A DNA stretch of 64,000 nucleotides from Thermoplasmata archaeon (GTDB lineage: Archaea; Thermoplasmatota; Thermoplasmata; Lutacidiplasmatales; UBA184): positions 1 through 64,000 of the forward strand of contig DAHVCH010000002.1 in the NCBI GenBank assembly GCA_027314165.1, in the 5' to 3' direction. Made by a program: the position numbers and the translations under genes. How positions within the stretch are numbered: the first letter of the stretch is position 1; each line of letters starts with the position of its first letter. Shown piece after piece: positions 18,952 to 27,411 of this stretch. The notes under the pieces are model-generated. The model made no database searches and was not told where the DNA came from. It was given only the letters and a program-made list of their open reading frames with translations.

Positions 18952-19125
18952 ATGAGGTGCGAGAAGTGCATGGGCAAGGGCAGGGTCCCCTGCCCGCCTT
19001 GCGCCGGGAAGGGCCGTTCCCCCCGGAGCCAGGGCCCGTGCCCGCCGTGCGCGGGCACCGGCTTCGTCGATTGCGTGGACTGCTGGGGGATGGGGATCCT
19101 CGACTGCAGCGACGGCGGGTGCTGA
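18952..19125 (+). CDS. 57-residue DnaJ-type zinc-finger protein
   Basis: This tiny protein consists of four CxxCxGxG-like motifs (CEKCMGKG, CPPCAGKG, CPPCAGTG, CVDCWGMG), exactly the number that builds the two zinc sites of the DnaJ cysteine-rich domain, with no J domain. It ends with a CSDGGC tail. It has a strong Shine-Dalgarno (ggaggaagg at 18941-18949). It may be an independent chaperone-like or redox module. A longer protein of the same type lies at 26533-27387. Confidence 0.7.
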   Translation: MRCEKCMGKGRVPCPPCAGKGRSPRSQGPCPPCAGTGFVDCVDCWGMGILDCSDGGC

Positions 19126-19147
19126 GGTCCCCCGCGGGCCGGTCCAC

Positions 19148-19756
19148 CTACTTCTTGACCGCCCCCGGCGCCGGCTCGAACCAGACGTCGGTGATGAGGT
19201 ACTTCGGCTCGGCGGCGAACTTCGCCACCAGAGGCATGCCCACGTAGATGTCCTGCTCCGTGCAGCCCTTCAGCCTGGAGAGGAGCACGCTGTTCGCGCC
19301 CTCGAACTCCACGATGACCAGGTTGTACGGGGTCTCCTTGAGGAAGGCCTCGCTCCCGTAGTGGCAGGTGGTCCACGAGTGGACCTTCCCCACGAGCGGC
19401 AGGTCGACCCACTTCGCCTCCCCTCCACAGAACTGGCAGTACGTCCGCGGCGTCGCGTAGGTGTACTTGCAGCCCTCGCACCGGGTCCCACGCAGACGGC
19501 CCTCGGCGAGCCCGAGGAAGAACGGCGAGTCCTGCGCGTAGCTGTGGATGTAGTTCACGTGGTAGGGGTAGTCGATGTACAGGTTCTGGGTCCCCTTCTT
19601 GTCCACGAAGATCGCCGCGCCGTCCTTTCCCAGCGCCTCCTGGACCTCGGTGAACTTCGACGTGCGCTTCAGTTCCTTCTTCCCGCCCATCTTGCCCTTC
19701 CCTCCTTCGTTGTTGTTGGTGCCCGACGCGCCCTTGACCGACCCCGGGGTGCTCAT
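19148..19756 (-). CDS. DUF35 OB-fold/zinc-ribbon partner of thiolase
   Basis: This 202-residue protein has the rubredoxin-like zinc ribbon (CEGCKYTYATPRTYCQFCGG, about residues 94-113) followed by an OB-fold, the DUF35 architecture. In archaea these proteins bind the acyl-CoA and link acetoacetyl-CoA thiolase with HMG-CoA synthase in one complex of the mevalonate pathway. The first 30 residues are a Gly/Asn/Lys-rich tail. Its ATG overlaps the thiolase stop (ATGA), so the two are translationally coupled. No HMG-CoA synthase gene is adjacent. Confidence 0.92.
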   Translation of the reverse strand: MSTPGSVKGASGTNNNEGGKGKMGGKKELKRTSKFTEVQEALGKDGAAIFVDKKGTQNLYIDYPYHVNYIHSYAQDSPFFLGLAEGRLRGTRCEGCKYTYATPRTYCQFCGGEAKWVDLPLVGKVHSWTTCHYGSEAFLKETPYNLVIVEFEGANSVLLSRLKGCTEQDIYVGMPLVAKFAAEPKYLITDVWFEPAPGAVKK

Positions 19757-21192
19757 GGCCGGACCCTCTCAAGGATGCTGACGGTGACGGAGGAACCGGT
19801 GCCCGCGTGGCTGTGGATGGCCCCGCGCTTGGCGTTGGGGATCTGCAGCTTCTCGGAGCCGAAATTCTTCCCGATGGTGTGCTGGAGCTGCCAGTAGGCG
19901 AGGACCGCCTGCATGAGCCCCGTCGCCCCGACCGGGTGGCCGCAGGCGATGAGCCCGCCCGAGGGGTTCACCGGCGTGGTGCCGGCCTTGGGGACGGGGA
20001 AGCCGTAGTCGACCCCCTTGAGGAACGGGTCCCCCTGCTCGACGAAGGAGTACCCCTCGCCGTACCGGCACAGGCCCATGTCCTCGTACGTCTGGATCTC
20101 GCTCGACGCGTAGGCGTCGTGGAGCTCGACGAAGCTGAGCTCCTTGTTCGGGTTCTCGATCCCCGCGTGGCGGTACGCCTCGATCGAGGCGGCGCGTCCC
20201 GCGCGGAAGGAGTGGACCCCCGGATACTCCAGGTTGGCGTAGTCCGACGCCTTCTCGTGGGGCATCAGCAGGACCTTGCCGAACGGGCGGTCGGCGAGAC
20301 GCATCGTGTCGGTCCCGCACCCTACGCCCTTCACGAGGATCGGGTTGTCGGTGAACTCCTTGGCCTTCTCCTCGGTGCAGAGGATCGTGGCGGCGGCTCC
20401 GTCCGACATCGTGCAGATGTCCTCGCGCGTGATCGGATAGCTCACCATCTCGCTCTTGAGCACGGCGTCCAGGGTGAGGTCCTTCGGGTACTGCGCGTAC
20501 GGGTTGTGGAGCGCGTTGCGGTGGTTCTTGACCGAGACCATCGCCATGACGCGGCTCGCGTACTCGGTGGCCTTCCTCTGGGCCTCCCGCTCGTCCTTGA
20601 TGTTCGCGAACTTGGTCTTCCGGACGTACTCGTAGATGTGGCGCGTGACCATCAGCGCGTAGTAGCCGGTGTAGAACCCTCCGAGAGGGAAGTCGAAGTT
20701 CACGTCCGAGGCGAGGGCGATGAACTCGTTCCCCTTCCAGGTCTGGACCCGGCTCATGGTCTCGTAGCCGACCGCAAGACAGGTGTCCATCCGACCGGAG
20801 GCGATGGCCTCCCAGGCCGCCTGGAAGCACTCTCCCCCCGTCGCTCCTCCCCACTCGATGCGGACGGAGCCGCGAGGGTTCAGGCCCAGGAAGTCCTGGA
20901 CCATGCTCGCCGCCTTGAGCTGGCGGCTGAAGTGGTCCGAGAAGTAGGAGATCCGGGTCCCGTCGATGTCGTCCATCCGGAGGTTCGGGACCTCCGAGCG
21001 CGCCTTGTCGAAGGCCTTCTTGCACATCAGGCGGAAGTCCATGTCGGGGTGGGCCTTCGCGAACTTCGTCACCCCGCCGGCCACCATGTAGACCCGTCGC
21101 CCCGTCCGCTTGGTGGACGAGGGGGTCGGTGTCCCGGAGAAGACGTCGCGTTCCCTGCTCTTGGCGCCGGCCTTCGAACTGCCTTGGGCCAT
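19753..21192 (-). CDS. thiolase family acetyl-CoA acetyltransferase (SCPx type)
   Basis: This 479-residue thiolase-fold enzyme is expected to condense two acetyl-CoA to acetoacetyl-CoA for isoprenoid lipids. Family features include the nucleophile-loop region GGATGGECFQAA, ELHDAYASSE and the C-terminal GGLIACGHPVGATG with HAGTGSS near the end. The N-terminal 30 residues are Ser/Thr/Lys-rich and not part of the fold. The DUF35 gene follows with a 4-base overlap, the usual archaeal pairing. A role in fatty-acid or ketone breakdown is possible, but the DUF35 pairing favours the mevalonate route. Confidence 0.93.
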   Translation of the reverse strand: MAQGSSKAGAKSRERDVFSGTPTPSSTKRTGRRVYMVAGGVTKFAKAHPDMDFRLMCKKAFDKARSEVPNLRMDDIDGTRISYFSDHFSRQLKAASMVQDFLGLNPRGSVRIEWGGATGGECFQAAWEAIASGRMDTCLAVGYETMSRVQTWKGNEFIALASDVNFDFPLGGFYTGYYALMVTRHIYEYVRKTKFANIKDEREAQRKATEYASRVMAMVSVKNHRNALHNPYAQYPKDLTLDAVLKSEMVSYPITREDICTMSDGAAATILCTEEKAKEFTDNPILVKGVGCGTDTMRLADRPFGKVLLMPHEKASDYANLEYPGVHSFRAGRAASIEAYRHAGIENPNKELSFVELHDAYASSEIQTYEDMGLCRYGEGYSFVEQGDPFLKGVDYGFPVPKAGTTPVNPSGGLIACGHPVGATGLMQAVLAYWQLQHTIGKNFGSEKLQIPNAKRGAIHSHAGTGSSVTVSILERVRP

Positions 21193-21221
21193 GCTTCAAC
21201 ACCCGTGCCGGCGGCACAAGG

Positions 21222-22397
21222 CTAGGCGCTCTTAGCCTTTCTACGTCCCGCGCGGGCCGGAGGCGCGGGCGTCTCCTCGGAGGGCTCCGCGGCGCTCCCT
21301 CCTCGCTGCCCCGGGAGGCTGATGAAGAACCGTCGGTACGCCCGCCAGCACCTCTCGAGCGAGATCAGGTCCACCCACTCGTCGTCCCCGTGGGCGCCCT
21401 CCCCGGAGGGACCGAGCACGATCGTCGGGAACTGGGAGCCGAACACGTTGAAGTCGCCCACCGCTTCCTCGTGGAAGACCTCCACCCGCTTTCCCTCCCG
21501 ATGCGTCGCCGAAAGGAAGAGCCGCGTCCAGGCCTCCTTCGGGTCGGTCGTGTAGGCGGGAAGCCACGGGGTGCTGCGCGGAGCCAGGTTCACGCTGCCC
21601 TGCAGACCGGGATGTTTTCGGGACACGGCGGTGACCCGCTTCTCGAGCGCCAGCCGGTCCGCCTCGACGCTCGCCCCTGGGGGGAGGAGTCGGTCCAGGC
21701 GCACGTGGGCGGCGTGGGGGAGCGTCACTTCCCCTTCCCCGGAGGTCCAGGCCTTGAGGGGGGTGTAGCCCCGGGGCAGGTCCCGGAGCAGGTCCGCGAG
21801 CCCGAGGAGGGGGTTCGTGGGGCGGCCGGTCCGCAGCCCCTGCCCATGCCCACCCTTCCCCTCGAGAGAGGCCTGCCAGACCACCCGCCCGCTGGCGGAG
21901 AGCGCGACCTTCTCCCACGTGGGTTCCGGGACGAGCACCAGGTCCGGGGGCGTCGGAAGGTGCTCCACCAGGGCCCAGGCCCCGGCGGACTCGGCCTCTT
22001 CGTCCGTCGTCATGGCGAAGCCCAGATTGAAGCGGGGGTCCCCGGAGAACTCCTGCATCAGGACGAGCGCGAGCGCGAGACCCGACTTCATGTCCAGGGC
22101 CCCCCGCCCGTAGAGCCGGCCCTCCTCGACCGTGCCGGGAGGCCGCGTCGGCTCTCCCACCACTGGAACGGTGTCGAGGTGGGTGGCGAGCAGGAACGTC
22201 GGGCGCCCGGGGCGCGGGGGGGCCCCCGCGACCAGGACCGGGTCGACGTGAGGGGGGACGAGCCGGTCCGTGGGGATGCCGGCCCGTCGGAAGAACTCCT
22301 CGACGTCCTTCAGGCCGAGGGCCGCGTCCCCGGTCACCGTCGAGCGGCGGACGAGGAGCTCCGCGAGGGAGAAGAGCCTCTCCGCGTCGTTCGGCAC
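21222..22397 (-). CDS. M20 family metallopeptidase
   Basis: The 391-residue protein is an ArgE/DapE/carboxypeptidase G2-type zinc hydrolase. Metal-binding segments are visible in order: HLDTVP (about residue 73), GRGALDMKSG, TTDEE with the catalytic/metal Glu, PEPTW and a late HGDDEW. The dimerisation domain lies between. The substrate could be an N-acylated amino acid or a dipeptide; the sequence does not decide. The tail of about 30 residues is Ala/Pro/Lys-rich. It lies upstream of the thiolase on the same strand with a short gap of about 30 bases, so co-transcription is possible. The start is GTG. Confidence 0.9.
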   Translation of the reverse strand: MPNDAERLFSLAELLVRRSTVTGDAALGLKDVEEFFRRAGIPTDRLVPPHVDPVLVAGAPPRPGRPTFLLATHLDTVPVVGEPTRPPGTVEEGRLYGRGALDMKSGLALALVLMQEFSGDPRFNLGFAMTTDEEAESAGAWALVEHLPTPPDLVLVPEPTWEKVALSASGRVVWQASLEGKGGHGQGLRTGRPTNPLLGLADLLRDLPRGYTPLKAWTSGEGEVTLPHAAHVRLDRLLPPGASVEADRLALEKRVTAVSRKHPGLQGSVNLAPRSTPWLPAYTTDPKEAWTRLFLSATHREGKRVEVFHEEAVGDFNVFGSQFPTIVLGPSGEGAHGDDEWVDLISLERCWRAYRRFFISLPGQRGGSAAEPSEETPAPPARAGRRKAKSA

Positions 22398-22490
22398 GTC
22401 CCGAGGGAGTTCGAACGGCTCAAAAAACGGATGGACGGGCGCGGGGGGTCGGCGGCCCCGCTCGCGGGGTCGGCTTTGGCCCGGTCCGGC

Positions 22491-23957
22491 TCAGTAGTGG
22501 CGGTCGCACCGGGGACAGTAGTACTTCCCGGTCTCCGAGTCGATCTGCCCGTAGCCGCCGCACACCACGCAGACCGAGTCCCCCCTGGGAGGGGCGAGCG
22601 GGGCGGGGGGAGGCAGCGCCACGGGTGGTCTCCGCGGTGGAGGGGGTGAGGGCGCCGGGGTGGCGGGAGCCCCTGCTTCGGGCACGTCCCGCTCCGGGCT
22701 TGGGGGAGGGGATGGCCCGTCCTCCGCGGGCGCCGCCCAGGTCGGGTCGGGCGTGGCGGAGTGGGCGGGAGAGGCGGGGGGTGTGGGAGCGTCGGTGGCG
22801 CCTCCCGTCATCGATCGACGGCGACGGAAGAGGAACACCAGGACGACCACCAGCAACAGGGCCACCGCAAGTCCGAACAAAACGTACGCCGCCGGTGCGA
22901 GGCCCCCCAGGGGCCCGTTCCCGGAGGGTGCGGGCTTCAGGACCTCCAGCGGGAGGGCGCCGGAAGCGACCTCCCCATCCGCGTCGGTGACCGTCACCCG
23001 GACGGTGTAGTACCCCGCCGCGCCGGGGGTACACGCGAGGGTGCTCGTGTTCGCGCCCGAGCACCCTGCAGGGAGTCCAGCATAGGCATACGTCAACGGG
23101 GGAGCGCCTCCCACGACGCTGACCGTCAGGGTGAGCGGCGTGGAGAGCGTCGTGTTGGGCGAAGGCGAGGCCGTGAAGCTCGCGACCGTGGGACCTTGGA
23201 CGACCTGGACGGCGACCCCCCCGGCGACCGAAGCGCCGGCCAGGTCGGTGTAGACGACGTGCGCCGAGAACGACCCCGGGGCGGTCGGCGTGCAGGAGAG
23301 CCTCGAGGAGTTCGCGGTCGCACATCCCGAGGGCAGCCCGGACCAGACCCACCCTCCGGGTCCGTCTCCCCCATACACCGTGGCGGTCAACGCGACGGTC
23401 CCCCCGACCGATAGCACGGCGTGAGTGGTGGAGACGATCCCCATGCGCGGGTCGCGGTGGACCACGACGGTCACCGGTCCGGAGGTGGACGAGCCTCCGA
23501 CCGCGTCCGTCGCGCTCACGAGAACGGAGAAGTTTCCAGGCGTCGATGGGCGGCAGCTGAACGCGCTGCGGTTGACCGGGCTGCAGCCTCCGGGCAGCCC
23601 GCTCCACTGGAAGGTGTACGGGGGAGCGCCCCCGCTCGCGGCGGTGGAGAGGTTGAGGGGGAGCCCCGCATCCAGGCGGAAGGGAGTGATGGCGATAGGG
23701 GCCAGAGCGAGGGACGGTCCGACCTCCTGGGCCGTCCAGGTCTCGCCCGTTTCCGACGAGGCCACCGTGCCGAAGAGGACGGTGGCGGAGGTCGAGGGGC
23801 CGTAGGACGACGCGGGTCCCGAGGACGCGTGGACGCCCGCTTGGGTCGGCACGGGCGCCGCTCCCCAAGCCGAGAGCCCGAGGCCGAGCAGCACGACGGG
23901 CAGGAGGAGCGTGGCGACCCACCGCCGGGAAGGAACGTCGCGACGCCCGCGCCTCAC
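22491..23957 (-). CDS. surface protein: Ig/PKD-like repeats, TM helix, cytoplasmic zinc ribbon
   Basis: The 488-residue product begins with an export signal (basic, then RWVATLLLPVVLLGLGLSAW), followed by about four repeats of 80-90 residues of PKD/Ig-like type, each with the pattern GGxPPYxFxWxGLPxGC and SFxCxPxxPGxFxVxVxxTDxxG. A membrane helix (about residues 355-380), an RRRR stop-transfer and a Pro/Ala-rich linker follow. The C-terminus is a zinc ribbon (CVVCGGYG and CPRCDRHY), so the metal site should be inside the cell. The start was set at GTG 23957, because the atatat box at 23983-23988 lies 27 bp upstream, whereas ATG 23984 would overlap it. Confidence 0.82.
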   Translation of the reverse strand: MRRGRRDVPSRRWVATLLLPVVLLGLGLSAWGAAPVPTQAGVHASSGPASSYGPSTSATVLFGTVASSETGETWTAQEVGPSLALAPIAITPFRLDAGLPLNLSTAASGGAPPYTFQWSGLPGGCSPVNRSAFSCRPSTPGNFSVLVSATDAVGGSSTSGPVTVVVHRDPRMGIVSTTHAVLSVGGTVALTATVYGGDGPGGWVWSGLPSGCATANSSRLSCTPTAPGSFSAHVVYTDLAGASVAGGVAVQVVQGPTVASFTASPSPNTTLSTPLTLTVSVVGGAPPLTYAYAGLPAGCSGANTSTLACTPGAAGYYTVRVTVTDADGEVASGALPLEVLKPAPSGNGPLGGLAPAAYVLFGLAVALLLVVVLVFLFRRRRSMTGGATDAPTPPASPAHSATPDPTWAAPAEDGPSPPPSPERDVPEAGAPATPAPSPPPPRRPPVALPPPAPLAPPRGDSVCVVCGGYGQIDSETGKYYCPRCDRHY

Positions 23958-24108
23958 GGGGACCTCAGCCCGGCACTCGCCCATATATCCGTTCGTGCAG
24001 GAGACCCGAACCCCCTCGCTGCCGTCCGTCCGTCCCCCCCTCCGTCCACGCTCTCCATCGGAGGTCCGGTCCCCAGAGTTTATCCCCGGGACGTGGTGGG
24101 GGAGTTCG

Positions 24109-25095
24109 ATGGCCCCCAGAGCGCAACCCGCCAGCACCCCGACGAAGCGCGACCTCCTCTCCATCCTGGACGTGGCGGAGGATCTTCCGTCGCTCCTCCG
24201 TCGCGCGGCGGAGCTCCGCGCACTCCGGAACAAGGGGAAGCTCCCCCACCCGCTCGAAGGCCGGGCCCTCGCGATGATCTTCGAGAAGCCTTCCACCCGT
24301 ACCCGGAGCTCCTTCGAGCTCGCCATGGTGGAGCTCGGGGGCCACGCGGTCTACCTCTCGACGAAGGACATGCAGCTGGGGCGGGGGGAGACCATCGCCG
24401 ACACCGCCCGCGTCCTTTCCAGGTACTACCACGGGGTCTGCTACCGCGCGTTCCGCTGGCAGGACGAGACGGAGCTGGCCAAGTGGGCCTCGATCCCCGT
24501 GATCAACGCCCTGGACGACCGGGAGCACCCGTGCCAGATCGTGGCCGACCTGCAGACCCTCTGGGAGCGGTGGGACGGGAAATTCGAGGGAAGGCAACTG
24601 GCCTACATCGGCGACGGGAACAACGTCCTTCGCTCGCTCATGTACGGGGCCGCCATCGTCGGCCTCGATTTCGTCGCCGCGATCCCGCAGGGCTACCGCC
24701 CCGACGCCGAGACCCTCGCCAAGGCCCGGGAGCTGGCGGCGAAGAAGGGCTCGAAGGTGGAGATCGTGGACACTCCGAAGGCCGCGGCGCGCGGCTCGGA
24801 CGCACTGTACACCGACGTCTGGGTCTCCATGGGGGACGAGGCGCAGGCGGCCCAGCGCAAGGAAGCCTTCCACGGGTTCCAGATCAACGACCTCCTTCTG
24901 GGCCACGCCAAGGATGGGGCCTTCGCGCTGCACGACCTTCCGGCCCACCGCGGGGAGGAGATCTCCGATTCCGTGATGGACGGGGAGCACCAGGCGATAT
25001 GGGACCAGGCGGAGAACCGCCTCCACGCCCAGAAGGCGATCCTGGAGCTCCTTCTCCGGACCCGAGCGGGTCCGGCGGCTCGGCGTGGCAGGTAG
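24109..25095 (+). CDS. argF: ornithine carbamoyltransferase
   Basis: The enzyme forms citrulline from ornithine and carbamoyl phosphate. The 328-residue protein has the carbamoyl-phosphate site KPSTRTRSSFE (about residue 58), the HPCQ motif, YIGDGNN between the domains and NRLHAQKA near the end. The ornithine-side motif, usually HCLP, reads HDLPAHRGEE, with Asp replacing Cys. The ATG at 24109 lies 27 bp after a TATA-like gtttatcc (24078-24085). It is divergent from the PKD/zinc-ribbon gene. No other arginine genes are nearby. Related transcarbamylases are possible but less likely. Confidence 0.92.
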   Translation: MAPRAQPASTPTKRDLLSILDVAEDLPSLLRRAAELRALRNKGKLPHPLEGRALAMIFEKPSTRTRSSFELAMVELGGHAVYLSTKDMQLGRGETIADTARVLSRYYHGVCYRAFRWQDETELAKWASIPVINALDDREHPCQIVADLQTLWERWDGKFEGRQLAYIGDGNNVLRSLMYGAAIVGLDFVAAIPQGYRPDAETLAKARELAAKKGSKVEIVDTPKAAARGSDALYTDVWVSMGDEAQAAQRKEAFHGFQINDLLLGHAKDGAFALHDLPAHRGEEISDSVMDGEHQAIWDQAENRLHAQKAILELLLRTRAGPAARRGR

Positions 25096-25235
25096 GGAGC
25101 TTTCCGCCTCCCGCCCTCCCTTGCCCGTGGGCGGTCGCACGCCACACGTGCGAGAGGGAGAGGGGCCGACGGTGGGTTTGGGGCGCCCTCCGCCCGCGTG
25201 CGGGGGTGGAGGGCGCCGCTGCGCTCGCCCCCGGC

Positions 25236-25688
25236 TCAGGCCTCCGCCGCCTCCGGGCGCGCGGTGAGCCGGACCTTCAGGGACCGCTCGAGCTTCCGCA
25301 CGAGGGCGTCCGGGGGGACCATCCCTCCGCTCTCGAGCTTGTGGACGACGCTGACCTTCTCGTTGATCTTGGCGCCGAACTGCTCCTGGGTGAGCCCGAG
25401 CTTCTCGCGGGCCTCCCGGACCTTCCGGCTCCACTGCGGGTCGAGCTCCAGGTCGGGGAGCTCGGCGTAGAGGTCCCGCTCGGTCATCCGCTTCTGGTGG
25501 GACCCGATCCGGTCCTGGACGTCCGTGCCGAGCGCCCCTCCGCCGCCGGTGCCGCCGCCCGTCGCCCCCGGCGTCGGGGCCAGAGGCTTCCCGAACCGGC
25601 TACAGGCGGTGCACACCTCGAGCACCGAACTTTCCACTTTCACACGGACGACCGTTTCGCTTTCCTTGCCGCACATCTCACACAGCAT
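25236..25688 (-). CDS. multiprotein bridging factor 1 homologue
   Basis: The 150-residue protein has the archaeal MBF1 layout: N-terminal zinc ribbon (MLCEMCGKE ... CTACSRFG), a Gly/Thr-rich linker and a C-terminal Cro/C1-type helix-turn-helix (REKLGLTQEQFGAKINEKVSVVHKLESG). Archaeal MBF1 binds the ribosome and may link transcription and translation. Its start lies 11 bases inside the end of the HAD gene, so the pair forms an operon. The stretch between this gene and argF (25096-25235) shows nothing notable. Confidence 0.95.
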   Translation of the reverse strand: MLCEMCGKESETVVRVKVESSVLEVCTACSRFGKPLAPTPGATGGGTGGGGALGTDVQDRIGSHQKRMTERDLYAELPDLELDPQWSRKVREAREKLGLTQEQFGAKINEKVSVVHKLESGGMVPPDALVRKLERSLKVRLTARPEAAEA

Positions 25689-26331
25689 GCTTCTCTTCCT
25701 CCTTCTCTTCCAGTCCTTCTCGGAACAACGATTCCTCGCGGATCACCGCGGTCCTTGGCGGAGACGGTTCGCCCCGGGCCCGCTCGATCGCGACCGGGAC
25801 CTCGTCGAACTCCTCGATCGTCACCGTGGCGCGCTCCTCCTCCGAGCTCGGGTCCAGCCGGTAGCGCGGGCTCCAGCGGAAGTGCACCGTCCGCATGCCC
25901 ATGGCCTTCGCCCCCGCGACGTCGGCGTCGAGCTCGTTCCCGACCATGACGCACGTCGCTGCGGTCGACTGGAGGGCCGCGAGCGCCGACTCGAAGGCGA
26001 GCGGATGCGGCTTCCTCCATCCGATGTCGGTGGAGGTCACGATGGCGCGGAAGTGCCGTCCGACCCCGAGGCGGTCCAGCTCCACCGAGATGTCCGAGCG
26101 CGTGGCGGCCCGGGTGTTCGAGAGGACCGCCAGGCGGTACTGCGGGTCCAGTTCTCCCAGGGCCCTCCGGACGCCCGGCAGGAGAGGCTCGTCGGAGAAC
26201 CATCCCTTCCCCTCGTCCAGGAGCGTGTCCCCCAGGTCGAAGATGACGGCCTCCACCGGGAGGGCCTCCGGGCGGGGGGCGCTCGCGCGCGGAGCCCGGC
26301 GGGTCGGCGTCTTCCCTGCACGGACCGTCAC
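25678..26331 (-). CDS. HAD-superfamily hydrolase
   Basis: The 217-residue protein is a haloacid-dehalogenase-type phosphatase. Motif I is FDLGDTLLDEG, motif II SNTR, motif III lysine in GWRKPHP and motif IV GNELDADVAGAKAMG. The open frame extends far upstream, but GTG 26331 is preceded by a clear Shine-Dalgarno (aggaggaggg) and by a TATA-like catattgg about 65-70 bp upstream, so it was chosen; GTG 26256 is a shorter alternative. The C-terminal 45 residues are highly charged. The substrate is unknown, with phosphoglycolate or nucleotides typical for the group. It is the first gene of the operon with MBF1. Confidence 0.87.
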   Translation of the reverse strand: MTVRAGKTPTRRAPRASAPRPEALPVEAVIFDLGDTLLDEGKGWFSDEPLLPGVRRALGELDPQYRLAVLSNTRAATRSDISVELDRLGVGRHFRAIVTSTDIGWRKPHPLAFESALAALQSTAATCVMVGNELDADVAGAKAMGMRTVHFRWSPRYRLDPSSEEERATVTIEEFDEVPVAIERARGEPSPPRTAVIREESLFREGLEEKEEEKHAV

Positions 26332-26532
26332 GGGCTCGACCCTCCTCCTAGACCCTTGGGCCTCCCTTCGGGGGGTCGCGAGGCGCTGTCCGACCAATAT
26401 GGGCGCCTTCTCCTCTCCAGAGCTTTGAGGACGGACCTTTCTAAGCCCCGGGCGCCTATGTACTTTCTCTTCCGAGCTCGCCGTCCGCCCCCGCCCATCC
26501 CTTAAGAGCGCACGAGTTCGTGCCTCGCGAAC

Positions 26533-27387
26533 ATGCCGATGCCCAGGGCCTATTCGTGGCTCAAAGAGGGGGACACCTGCAGGTACTGCATCGGGTCGGG
26601 CGCCGCCCTGGGCGGCCGCTGCAAGCACTGCGCCGGGCTCGGCAAGACGTTCGAAGGCCAGCCCCGACAACCCTGCGAGCTCTGCGACGGCCAGGGGAAG
26701 CTGAAGACCGGGGAGCCCTGCGGGGTCTGCGGTGCCAAGGGCTGGGAGGCCTTCGAGGCCCGACCTACCGTCGCCTGCCGGTTCTGCATGGGGAGCGGCG
26801 ACTCGGTCGGAGGGACCTGCAAGCACTGCGAGGGCGCCGGCCGTCTCGAGCTCGACGCCGACGGCAACGTCATCGATCTTCTCCTCACCGCGAAGGCCCG
26901 GGAACAGAGGTGCCCGGAGTGCCTGGGCATCGGCTACCGGGCCCGGGGGGCGTCGTGCGACACCTGCGGGGGGACCGGGAAGAAGATCCTCACCGCGGCC
27001 CAGTACGCCGCGCAGCTCAAGGCGCAGGGCGGGGGCACCGGCCCCAAGCCCGCCGCGTCCCAGCCCCTCGTTCCCGCGGCCCCTCCCATCAGCCAGGGGA
27101 ACCCTCTCGCCCAGTCGAAGTTCGGAGCGGCGAAGTTCTGCATGGCCTGCGGCACCGGCATCAAGCCGGAGGCCAACGCCTGCCCGAAGTGCGGCAAGCC
27201 GGTGAACGCCCCCTCCCGGGAGGATGCGAAGATCCGCGGGACCCCGGCCCCCACGGCCACCCCGGCGCAGACCCGGGCCCAATCGATGTTCCAGCCGCCC
27301 CAGTACTGTAAGGGCTGCGGCACGGCGTTCAAGGCCGGCATCACGCACTGCCCGAAGTGCGGCAAACCGGCGACGACGGCGACCTAG
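26533..27387 (+). CDS. eight-motif DnaJ-type zinc protein with two C-terminal zinc ribbons
   Basis: The 284-residue protein begins with eight CxxCxGxG-like motifs (CRYCIGSG, CKHCAGLG, CELCDGQG, CGVCGAKG, CRFCMGSG, CKHCEGAG, CPECLGIG, CDTCGGTG) over residues 15-155. This equals two DnaJ cysteine-rich domains in tandem. An Ala/Pro linker and two zinc ribbons of CxxCG...CPKCG type follow (about residues 200-220 and 257-277). There is no J domain, signal or membrane helix. The ATG at 26533 lies 27 bp after TTAAGAG (26502-26508). A protein-folding or scaffold role is plausible but not shown. Confidence 0.8.
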   Translation: MPMPRAYSWLKEGDTCRYCIGSGAALGGRCKHCAGLGKTFEGQPRQPCELCDGQGKLKTGEPCGVCGAKGWEAFEARPTVACRFCMGSGDSVGGTCKHCEGAGRLELDADGNVIDLLLTAKAREQRCPECLGIGYRARGASCDTCGGTGKKILTAAQYAAQLKAQGGGTGPKPAASQPLVPAAPPISQGNPLAQSKFGAAKFCMACGTGIKPEANACPKCGKPVNAPSREDAKIRGTPAPTATPAQTRAQSMFQPPQYCKGCGTAFKAGITHCPKCGKPATTAT

Positions 27388-27411
27388 GGGCCCGGCCCAG
27401 GCCAACGCCAT

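Noticed and set aside
19807-21225. Open frame of 472 codons opposite the thiolase
   Set aside because: It mirrors the thiolase codons and has no domain signature, whereas the minus frame is a complete thiolase.
21129-22649. Open frame of 506 codons on the plus strand
   Set aside because: It runs antisense to the M20 peptidase and neighbouring genes and has the Arg/Gly/Val-rich composition of shadow frames in GC-rich DNA.
23421-25949. Open frame of 842 codons on the plus strand
   Set aside because: It crosses the argF coding region in another frame and several gene boundaries; composition is Arg/Gly/Pro shadow-like.
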